Positions 1 to 9,370 of a stretch of DNA of 64,000 nucleotides are shown one piece after another. The stretch is from Eutreptiella sp. 'Long Island Sound 2002' (taxonomy: Eukaryota > Euglenozoa > Euglenophyceae > Eutreptiales > Eutreptiaceae). The notes beneath the pieces are model-generated. The model saw only the letters and a program-made list of their open reading frames with translations. It ran no database searches and had not been told where the DNA came from. Location of the stretch: assembly GCA_964036045.1 (NCBI GenBank), contig OZ038402.1, positions 9,254,971 through 9,318,970 on the forward strand. The letters are read 5' to 3'. Made by a program: the position numbers and the translations under genes. Position 1 is the first letter of the stretch. Each line of letters starts with the position of its first letter.

Positions 1-10
1 TGGGCTTGGC

Positions 11-1857
11 TCAGCGGTTTGTACGCGCGCACGTCCCGGGGGATCGGGCTTGGCGCAGCGGTTTGTACGCGCGCGCGTCCCGCGGGATTGGGCTTGGCGC
101 AGCGGTTTGTACGCGCGCGCGTCCCGGCGGATTGGGCTTGGCGCAGCGGTTTGTACGCGCGCGCGTCCCGGGGGATTGGGCTTGGCGCAGCGGTTTGTAC
201 ACGCGCGCGTCACGGGGGATTGGGCTTGGCGCAGTGGTTTGTACGCGCGCGCGACCCGGGGGATCGGGCTTGGCGCGGCGGTTGGTACGCGCGCGCGTCC
301 CGGGGGACTGGGCTTGGCGCAGCGGTTTGTACGCGCGCGCGTCCCGGGGGATTGGGCTTGGCAGAGCGGTTTGTACGCGCGCGCGTCCCGGGGGATCGGG
401 CTTGGCGCAGCGGATTGTACGCGCGCGCGTCCCGGGGGATGGGGCTTGGCGCAGCGGTTTGTACGCGCGCGCGTCCCGGGGGATTGGGCTTGGCGCAGCG
501 GTTTGTACGCGCGCGCGTCCCGGGGGATTGGGCTTGGCGCAGCGGTTTGTACGCGCGCGCGTCCCGGGGGATCGGGCTTGGCGCAGCGGTTTGTACGCGC
601 GCGCGTCCCGCGGGATTGGGCTTGGCGCAGCGGTTTGTACGCGCGCGCGTCCCGGGGGATTGGGCTTGGCGCAGCGGTTTGTACGTGCGCGCGTCCCGGG
701 GGATTGGGCTTGGCGCAGCGGTTTGTACGCGCGCGCGTCCCGGGTAATCGGGCTTGGCGCAGCGGTTTGTACGCGCGCGCGTCCCGGGGGATAGGGCTTG
801 GCGCAGCGGTTTGTACGCGCGCGCATCCCGGGGGACTCGGCTTGGCGCAGCGGTCTGTACGGGCGCGCGTCCGAGGGGATGGGGCTTGGCGCAGCGGTTT
901 GTACGCGCGCGCGTCCCGCGGGATCGGGCTTGGCGCAGCGGTTGGTACGCGCGCGCGTCCCGGGGGATTGGGCTTGGCGCAGCGGTTTGTACGCGCGCGC
1001 GTCCCAGGGGATCGGGCCTGGCGCAGCGGTTTGTACGCGCGCGCGTCCCGGGGGATTGGGCTTGGCGCAACGGTTTGTACGCGCGCGCGTCCCGGGGGAC
1101 GGGGCTTGGCGCAGCGGTTTGTACGCGCGCGCGTCCCGCGAGATCGGGCTTGGCTCAGCGGTTTGTACGCGCGCGCGTCCCGGGGGATTGGGCTTGGCGC
1201 AACGGTTTGTACGCGCGCGCGCCCCGGGGGATCGGGCTTGGCGCAGCGGTTTGTACGCGCGCGCGTCCCGGGGGATTGGGCTTGGCGCAGCGGTTTGTAA
1301 GCGCGCGCATCCCGGGGGATTGGGCTTGGCGCGGCGGTTTGTACGCGCGCGCGCCGGGGAAATTGCGCTTGTCGCAGCGGTTTTTACGGGCGCGCGTCCC
1401 GGGGGATGGGGCTTGGCGCAGCGGTTTGTACGCGCGCGCGTCCCGGGGGATTGGGCTTGTCGCAGTGGCTTGTACGCGCGCGCGTCCCGGGGGATCGGGC
1501 TTGGCGCAGCGGTTGGTACGCGCGCGCGTCCCGGGGGATTGGGCTTGGCGCAGCGGTTTGTACGCGCGCGCGTCCCGGGGGATTGGGCTTGGCGCAGCGG
1601 TTTGTACGCGCGCGCGTCCCGGGGGATCGGGCTTGGCGCAGCGGTTTGTACGCGCGCGCGTCCCGCGGGATTGGGCTCGGCGCAGCGGTTTGTACGCGCG
1701 CGCGTCCCGGCGGATTGGGCTTGTCGCAGTGGTTTGTACGCGCGCGCGTCCCGGGGGATCGGGCTTGGCGCAGCGGTTGGTACGCGCGCGCGTCCCGGGG
1801 GATTGGGCTTGGCGCAGCGGTTTGTACGCGCGCGCGTCCCGGGGGATTGGGCTTGGC
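11..1857 (+). repeat. Higher-order repeat unit U1, 42 monomers
   Basis: The unit starts at the marker TCAGCGG with CGCGCACG (a CTCAGCGG monomer) and ends where that marker returns at 1858. Length is 1,847 bp, that is 42 monomers minus 1 bp. Internal landmarks in order are GTGCGCG near 685, GGGTAATCGGG at 742-752, GGATAGGGC near 790, the short CCGGGGAAATTGCG monomer near 1354 (which supplies the missing base), GTCGCAGTGGCTTG near 1459 and GTCGCAGTGGTTTG near 1723. The same order recurs in the later units, which defines the higher-order repeat. Confidence 0.88.
487..530 (+). repeat. Exact consensus monomer of the satellite
   Basis: This copy matches the majority base at every position, phased to start at GGCTTGG. 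Monomer positions 5-15 are TGGCGCAGCGG, fitting the A-box pattern TRGYNNARNNG. Positions 19-22 are GTAC (RsaI). Positions 18-32 form a 15-nt alternating purine-pyrimidine tract, and positions 21-32 are the perfect palindrome ACGCGCGCGCGT. Positions 33-38 are CCCGGG (SmaI/XmaI, containing a CCGG for HpaII/MspI). Positions 36-40 are a G5 run, followed by ATTGGG across the junction. Composition is 20 G, 12 C, 9 T and 3 A, with eight CpGs. None of the six frames contains a stop codon, also across the monomer junction. Confidence 0.95.
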
Positions 1858-3528
1858 TCAGCGGTTTGTACGCGCGCACGTCCCGGGGGATCGGGCTTGG
1901 CGCAGCGGTTTGTACGCGCGCGCGTCCCGCGGGATTGGGCTTGGCGCAGCGGTTTGTACGCGCGCGCGTCCCGGCGGATTGGGCTTGGCGCAGCGGTTTG
2001 TACGCGCGCGCGTCCCGGGGGATTGGGCTTGGCGCAGCGGTTTGTACACGCGCGCGTCACGGGGGATTGGGCTTGGCGCAGTGGTTTGTACGCGCGCGCG
2101 ACCCGGGGGATCGGGCTTGGCGCAGCGGTTGGTACGCGCGCGCGTCCCGGGGGACTGGGCTTGGCGCAGCGGTTTGTACGCGCGCGCGTCCCGGGGGATT
2201 GGGCTTGGCAGAGCGGTTTGTACGCGCGCGCGTCCCGGGGGATCGGGCTTGGCGCAGCGGTTTGTACGCGCGCGCGTCCCGGGGGATGGGGCTTGGCGCA
2301 GCGGTTTGTACGCGCGCGCGTCCCGGGGGATTGGGCTTGGCGCAGCGGTTTGTACGCGCGCGCGTCCCGGGGGATTGGGCTTGGCGCAGCGGTTTGTACG
2401 CGCGCGCGTCCCGGGGGATCGGGCTTGGCGCAGCGGTTTGTACGCGCGCGCGTCCCGCGGGATTGGGCTTGGCGCAGCGGTTTGTACTCGCGCGCGTCCC
2501 GGGGGATTGGGCTTGGCGCAGCGGTTTGTACGTGCGCGCGTCCCGGGGGATTGGGCTTGGCGCAGCGGTTTGTACGCGCGCGCGTCCCGCGGGATCGGGC
2601 TTGGCGCAGCGGTTGGTACGCGCGCGCGTCCCGGGGGATTGGGCTTGGCGCAGCGGTTTGTACGCGCGCGCGTCCCAGGGGATCGGGCCTGGCGCAGCGG
2701 TTTGTACGCGCGCGCGTCCCGGGGGATTGGGCTTGGCGCAACGGTTTGTACGCGCGCGCGTCCCGGGGGACGGGGCTTGGCGCAGCGGTTTGTACGCGCG
2801 CGCGTCCCGCGAGATCGGGCTTGGCTCAGCGGTTTGTACGCGCGCGCGTCCCGGGGGATTGGGCTTGGCGCAACGGTTTGTACGCGCGCGCGCCCCGGGG
2901 GATCGGGCTTGGCGCAGCGGTTTGTACGCGCGCGCGTCCCGGGGGATTGGGCTTGGCGCAGTGGTTTGTAAGCGCGCGCATCCCGGGGGATTGGGCTTGG
3001 CGCGGCGGTTTGTACGCGCGCGCGCCGGGGAAATTGCGCTTGTCGCAGCGGTTTTTGCGGGCGCGCGTCCCGGGGGATGGGGCTTGGCGCAGCGGTTTGT
3101 ACGCGCGCGCGTCCCGGGGGATTGGGCTTGTCGCAGTGGCTTGTACGCGCGCGCGTCCCGGGGGATCGGGCTTGGCGCAGCGGTTGGTACGCGCGCGCGT
3201 CCCGGGGGATTGGGCTTGGCGCAGCGGTTTGTACGCGCGCGCGTCCCGGGGGATTGGGCTTGGCGCAGCGGTTTGTACGCGCGCGCGTCCCGGGGGATCG
3301 GGCTTGGCGCAGCGGTTTGTACGCGCGCGCGTCCCGCGGGATTGGGCTCGGCGCAGCGGTTTGTACGCGCGCGCGTCCCGGCGGATTGGGCTTGTCGCAG
3401 TGGTTTGTACGCGCGCGCGTCCCGGGGGATCGGGCTTGGCGCAGCGGTTGGTACGCGCGCGCGTCCCGGGGGATTGGGCTTGGCGCAGCGGTTTGTACGC
3501 GCGCGCGTCCCGGGGGATTGGGCTTGGC
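1858..3528 (+). repeat. Higher-order repeat unit U2, 38 monomers
   Basis: Same marker order as U1, but 1,671 bp long. Relative to U1, four monomers are missing just after the GTGCGCG variant (near 2532), which removes the GGGTAATCGGG, GGATAGGGC and GGACTCGG variants. The CCGGGGAAATTGCG short monomer is present near 3025, exactly 1,671 bp after its U1 counterpart. The loss is a whole number of monomers, consistent with in-register deletion. Confidence 0.87.
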
Positions 3529-4672
3529 TCAGCGGTTTGTACGCGCGCACGTCCCGGGGGATCGGGCTTGGCGCAGCGGTTTGTACGCGCGCGCGTCCCG
3601 CGGGATTGGGCTTGGCGCAGCGGTTTGTACGCGCGCGCGTCCCGGCGGATTGGGCTTGGCGCAGCGGTTTGTACGCGCGCGCGTCCCGGGGGATTGGGCT
3701 TGGCGCAGCGGTTTGTACACGCGCGCGTCACGGGGGATTGGGCTTGGCGCAGTGGTTTGTACGCGCGCGCGACCCGGGGGATCGGGCTTGGCGCAGCGGT
3801 TGGTACGCGCGCGCGTCCCGGGGGACTGGGCTTGGCGCAGCGGTTTGTACGCGCGCGCGTCCCGGGGGATTGGGCTTGGCAGAGCGGTTTGTACGCGCGC
3901 GCGTCCCGGGGGATCGGGCTTGGCGCAGCGGTTTGTACGCGCGCGCGTCCCGGGGGATGGGGCTTGGCGCAGCGGTTTGTACGCGCGCGCGTCCCGGGGG
4001 ATTGGGCTTGGCGCAGCGGTTTGTACGCGCGCGCGTCCCGGGGGATTGGGCTTGGCGCAGCGGTTTGTACGCGCGCGCGTCCCGGGGGATCGGGCTTGGC
4101 GCAGCGGTTTGTACGCGCGCGCGTCCCGCGGGATTGGGCTTGGCGCAGCGGTTTGTACTCGCGCGCGTCCCGGGGGATTGGGCTTGGCGCAGCGGTTTGT
4201 ACGTGCGCGCGTCCCGGGGGATTGGCCTTGGCGCAGCGGTTTGTACGCGCGCGCGTCCCGGGGGATTGGGCTTGTCGCAGTGGCTTGTACGCGCGCGCGT
4301 CCCGGGGGATCGGGCTTGGCGCAGCGGTTGGTACGCGCGCGCGTCCCGGGGGATTGGGCTTGGCGCAGCGGTTTGTACGCGCGCGCGTCCCGGGGGATTG
4401 GGCTTGGCGCAGCGGTTTGTACGCGCGCGCGTCCCGGGGGATCGGGCTTGGCGCAGCGGTTTGTACGCGCGCGCGTCCCGCGGGATTGGGCTCGGCGCAG
4501 CGGTTTGTACGCGCGCGCGTCCCGGCGGATTGGGCTTGTCGCAGTGGTTTGTACGCGCGCGCGTCCCGGGGGATCGGGCTTGGCGCAGCGGTTGGTACGC
4601 GCGCGCGTCCCGGGGGATTGGGCTTGGCGCAGCGGTTTGTACGCGCGCGCGTCCCGGGGGATTGGGCTTGGC
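3529..4672 (+). repeat. Higher-order repeat unit U3, 26 monomers
   Basis: Length is 1,144 bp, exactly 26 monomers. It follows U1 to the GTGCGCG variant at about 4203, then jumps directly to GTCGCAGTGGCTTG at about 4274. That omits 16 monomers present in U1, including the -1 bp AAATTGCG monomer, so this unit has no net frame slip. The junction monomer carries GGCCTTGG. Confidence 0.87.
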
Positions 4673-6783
4673 TCAGCGGTTTGTACGCGCGCACGTCCCG
4701 GGGGATCGGGCTTGGCGCAGCGGTTTGTACGCGCGCGCGTCCCGCGGGATTGGGCTTGGCGCAGCGGTTTGTACGCGCGCGCGTCCCGGCGGATTGGGCT
4801 TGGCGCAGCGGTTTGTACGCGCGCGCGTCCCGGGGGATTGGGCTTGGCGCAGCGGTTTGTACACGCGCGCGTCACGGGGGATTGGGCTTGGCGCAGTGGT
4901 TTGTACGCGCGCGCGACCCGGGGGATCGGGCTTGGCGCAGCGGTTGGTACGCGCGCGCGTCCCGGGGGACTGGGCTTGGCGCAGCGGTTTGTACGCGCGC
5001 GCGTCCCGGGGGATTGGGCTTGGCAGAGCGGTTTGTACGCGCGCGCGTCCCGGGGGATCGGGCTTGGCGCAGCGGTTTGTACGCGCGCGCGTCCCGGGGG
5101 ATGGGGCTTGGCGCAGCGGTTTGTACGCGCGCGCGTCCCGGGGGATTGGGCTTGGCGCAGCGGTTTGTACGCGCGCGCGTCCCGGGGGATTGGGCTTGGC
5201 GCAGCGGTTTGTACGCGCGCGCGTCCCGGGGGATCGGGCTTGGCGCAGCGGTTTGTACGCGCGCGCGTCCCGCGGGATTGGGCTTGGCGCAGCGGTTTGT
5301 ACTCGCGCGCGTCCCGGGGGATTGGGCTTGGCGCAGCGGTTTGTACGTGCGCGCGTCCCGGGGGATTGGCCTTGGCGCAGCGGTTTGTACGCGCGCGCGT
5401 CCCGGGTAATCGGGCTTGGCGCAGCGGTTTGTACGCGCGCGCGTCCCGGGGGATAGGGCTTGGCGCAGCGGTTTGTACGCGCGCGCATCCCGGGGGATTC
5501 GGCTTGGCGCAGCGGTCTGTACGGGCGCGCGTCCCAGGGGATGGGGCTTGGCGCAGCGGTTTGTACGCGCGCGCGTCCCGCGGGATCGGGCTTGGCGCAG
5601 CGGTTGGTACGCGCGCACGTCCCGGGGGATTGGGCTTGGCGCAGCGGTTTGTACGCGCGCGCGTCCCAGGGGATCGGGCCTGGCGCAGCGGTTTGTACGC
5701 GCGCGCGTCCCGGGGGATTGGGCTTGGCGCAACGGTTTGTACGCGCGCGCGTCCCGGGGGACGGGGCTTGGCGCAGCGGTTTGTACGCGCGCGCGTCCCG
5801 CGAGATCAGGCTTGGCTCAGCGGTTTGTACGCGCGCGCGTCCCGGGGGATTGGGCTTGGCGCAACGGTTTGTACGCGCGCGCGCCCCGGGGGATCGGGCT
5901 TGGCGCAGCGGTTTGTACGCGCGCGCGTCCCGGGGGATTGGGCTTGGCGCAGCGGTTTGTAAGCGCGCGCATCCCGGGGGATTGGGCTTGGCGCAGCGGT
6001 TTGTACGCGCGCGCGCCGGGGAAATTGCGCTTGTCGCAGCGGTTTCTACGGGCGCGCGTCCCGGGGGATGGGGCTTGGCGCAGCGGTTTGTACGCGCGCG
6101 CGTCCCGGGGGATTGGGCTTGTCGCAGTGGCTTGTACGCGCGCGCGTCCCGGGGGATCGGGCTTGGCGCAGCGGTTGGTACGCGCGCGCGTCCCGGGGGA
6201 TTGGGCTTGGCGCAGCGGTTTGTACGCGCGCGCGTCCCGGGGGATTGGGCTTGGCGCAGCGGTTTGTACGCGCGCGCGTCCCGGGGGATTGGGCTTGGCG
6301 CAGCGGTTTGTACGTGCGCGCGTCCCGGGGGATTGGCCTTGGCGCAGCGGTTTGTACGCGCGCGCGTCCCGGGGGATTGGGCTTGTCGCAGTGGCTTGTA
6401 CGCGCGCGCGTCCCGGGGGATCGGGCTTGGCGCAGCGGTTGGTACGCGCGCGCGTCCCGGGGGATTGGGCTTGGCGCAGCGGTTTGTACGCGCGCGCGTC
6501 CCGGGGGATTGGGCTTGGCGCAGCGGTTTGTACGCGCGCGCGTCCCGGGGGATCGGGCTTGGCGCAGCGGTTTGTACGCGCGCGCGTCCCGCGGGATTGG
6601 GCTCGGCGCAGCGGTTTGTACGCGCGCGCGTCCCGGCGGATTGGGCTTGTCGCAGTGGTTTGTACGCGCGCGCGTCCCGGGGGATCGGGCTTGGCGCAGC
6701 GGTTGGTACGCGCGCGCGTCCCGGGGGATTGGGCTTGGCGCAGCGGTTTGTACGCGCGCGCGTCCCGGGGGATTGGGCTTGGC
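4673..6783 (+). repeat. Higher-order repeat unit U4, 48 monomers
   Basis: Length is 2,111 bp, that is 48 monomers minus 1 bp. It has all U1 landmarks (GGGTAATCGGG near 5404, short AAATTGCG monomer near 6022) plus a six-monomer insertion at about 6122-6385. It shares private variants with U5, for example GAGATCAGG and TTTCTACGGG next to the short monomer, where U1 and U2 have GAGATCGGG and TTTTTACGGG or TTTTTGCGGG. U4 and U5 are therefore closest relatives. Confidence 0.87.
6122..6385 (+). repeat. Six-monomer (264-bp) insertion in U4
   Basis: The rare GTCGCAGTGGCTTG variant occurs at 6121 and again at 6385, 264 bp apart, where other units have it once. The insertion ends with a junction of a GTGCGCG monomer, a GGCCTTGG monomer and then GTCGCAGTGGCTTG. 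That is the same order as the deletion junction in U3 at about 4203-4290. It looks like an exchange between a U3-type and a full-length unit. Confidence 0.8.
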
Positions 6784-8630
6784 TCAGCGGTTTGTACGCG
6801 CGCACGTCCCGGGGGATCGGGCTTGGCGCAGCGGTTTGTACGCGCGCGCGTCCCGCGGGATTGGGCTTGGCGCAGCGGTTTGTACGCGCGCGCGTCCCGG
6901 CGGATTGGGCTTGGCGCAGCGGTTTGTACGCGCGCGCGTCCCGGGGGATTGGGCTTGGCGCAGCGGTTTGTACACGCGCGCGTCACGGGGGATTGGGCTT
7001 GGCGCAGTGGTTTGTACGCGCGCGCGACCCGGGGGATCGGGCTTGGCGCAGCGGTTGGTACGCGCGCGCGTCCCGGGGGACTGGGCTTGGCGCAGCGGTT
7101 TGTACGCGCGCGCGTCCCGGGGGATTGGGCTTGGCAGAGCGGTTTGTACGCGCGCGCGTCCCGGGGGATCGGGCTTGGCGCAGCGGTTTGTACGCGCGCG
7201 CGTCCCGGGGGATGGGGCTTGGCGCAGCGGTTTGTACGCGCGCGCGTCCCGGGGGATTGGGCTTGGCGCAGCGGTTTGTACGCGCGCGCGTCCCGGGGGA
7301 TTGGGCTTGGCGCAGCGGTTTGTACGCGCGCGCGTCCCGGGGGATCGGGCTTGGCGCAGCGGTTTGTACGCGCGCGCGTCCCGCGGGATTGGGCTTGGCG
7401 CAGCGGTTTGTACTCGCGCGCGTCCCGGGGGATTGGGCTTGGCGCAGCGGTTTGTACGTGCGCGCGTCCCGGGGGATTGGCCTTGGCGCAGCGGTTTGTA
7501 CGCGCGCGCGTCCCGGGTAATCGGGCTTGGCGCAGCGGTTTGTACGCGCGCGCGTCCCGGGGGATAGGGCTTGGCGCAGCGGTTTGTACGCGCGCGCATC
7601 CCGGGGGATTCGGCTTGGCGCAGCGGTCTGTACGGGCGCGCGTCCCAGGGGATGGGGCTTGGCGCAGCGGTTTGTACGCGCGCGCGTCCCGCGGGATCGG
7701 GCTTGGCGCAGCGGTTGGTACGCGCGCACGTCCCGGGGGATTGGGCTTGGCGCAGCGGTTTGTACGCGCGCGCGTCCCAGGGGATCGGGCCTGGCGCAGC
7801 GGTTTGTACGCGCGCGCGTCCCGGGGGATTGGGCTTGGCGCAACGGTTTGTACGCGCGCGCGTCCCGGGGGACGGGGCTTGGCGCAGCGGTTTGTACGCG
7901 CGCGCGTCCCGCGAGATCAGGCTTGGCTCAGCGGTTTGTACGCGCGCGCGTCCCGGGGGATTGGGCTTGGCGCAACGGTTTGTACGCGCGCGCGCCCCGG
8001 GGGATCGGGCTTGGCGCAGCGGTTTGTACGCGCGCGCGTCCCGGGGGATTGGGCTTGGCGCAGCGGTTTGTAAGCGCGCGCATCCCGGGGGATTGGGCTT
8101 GGCGCAGCGGTTTGTACGCGCGCGCGCCGGGGAAATTGCGCTTGTCGCAGCGGTTTCTACGGGCGCGCGTCCCGGGGGATGGGGCTTGGCGCAGCGGTTT
8201 GTACGCGCGCGCGTCCCGGGGGATTGGGCTTGTCGCAGTGGCTTGTACGCGCGCGCGTCCCGGGGGATCGGGCTTGGCGCAGCGGTTGGTACGCGCGCGC
8301 GTCCCGGGGGATTGGGCTTGGCGCAGCGGTTTGTACGCGCGCGCGTCCCGGGGGATTGGGCTTGGCGCAGCGGTTTGTACGCGCGCGCGTCCCGGGGGAT
8401 CGGGCTTGGCGCAGCGGTTTGTACGCGCGCGCGTCCGGCGGGATTGGGCTCGGCGCAGCGGTTTGTACGCGCGCGCGTCCCGGCGGATTGGGCTTGTCGC
8501 AGTGGTTTGTACACGCGCGCGTCCCGGGGGATCGGGCTTGGCGCGGCGGTTTGTACGCGCGCGCGTCCCGGGGGATTGGGCTTGGCGCAGCGGTTGGTAC
8601 GCGCGCGCGTCCCGGGGGATGGGGCTTGGC
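6784..8630 (+). repeat. Higher-order repeat unit U5, 42 monomers
   Basis: Length is 1,847 bp, identical to U1, with the full landmark order (GGGTAATCGGG near 7515, GGATAGGGC near 7563, short AAATTGCG monomer near 8133). It shares the U4 private variants. The last third carries more private changes, such as GTCCGGCGGG near 8433 and GTACACGCGCGCGTCCCGGG near 8510. Confidence 0.86.
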
Positions 8631-9370
8631 TCAGCGGTTTGTACGCGCGCGCGTCCCGGGGGATCGGGCTTGGCGCAGCGGTTTGTACGCGCGCGCGTCC
8701 CGCGGGATTGGGCTTGGCGCAGCGGTTTGTACGCGCGCGCGTCCCGGCGGATTGGGCTTGGCGCAGCGGTTTGTACGCGCGCGCGTCCCGGGGGATTGGG
8801 CTTGGCGCAGCGGTTTGTACACGCGCGCGTCAGGGGGGATTGGGCTTGGCGCAGTGGTTTGTACGCGCGCGCGACCCGGGGGATCGGGCTTGGCGCAGCG
8901 GTTGGTACGCGCGCGCGTCCCGGGGGATTGGGCTTGGCGCAGCCGTTTGTACGCGCGCGCGTCCCGGGGGATTGGGCTTGGCAGAGCGGTTTGTACGCGC
9001 GCGCGTCCCGGGGGATCGGGCTTGGCGCAGCGGTTTGTACGCGCGCGCGTCCCGGGGAATGGGGCTTGGCGCAGCGGTTTGTACGCGCGCGCGTCCCGGG
9101 GGATTGGGCTTGGCGCAGCGGTTTGTACGCGCGCGCGTCCCGGGGGATTGGGCTTGGCGCAGCGGTTTGTACGCGCGCGCGTCCCGGGGGATCGGGCTTG
9201 GCGCAGCGGTTTGCACGCGCGCGCGTCCCGCGGGATTGGGCTTGGCGCAGCGGTTTGTACGCGCGCGCGTCCCGGGGGATTGGGCTTGGCGCAGCGGTTT
9301 GTACGTGCGCGCGTCCCGGGGGATTGGGCTTGGCGCAGCGGTTTGTACGCGCGCGCGTCCCGGGTAATCG
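8631..9370 (+). repeat. Higher-order repeat unit U6, partial, 17 monomers
   Basis: The CTCAGCGG marker returns at 8631, and GGGTAATCGGG follows 734 bp later, exactly as in U1. After this point the order no longer follows the 42-monomer unit. This is where the first higher-order repeat decays into the next region. Confidence 0.8.

Noticed and set aside
487-530. Functional tRNA genes in each monomer
   Set aside because: Only an A-box/D-arm-like segment is present. There is no acceptor stem, anticodon arm or convincing B box within a 44-bp unit, and too little length for a tRNA.
1354-1395. Insertion or mobile-element scar at the CCGGGGAAATTGCG short monomer
   Set aside because: It is one base shorter than consensus with a few substitutions, and no target-site duplication or foreign sequence is present. 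It is a variant monomer.
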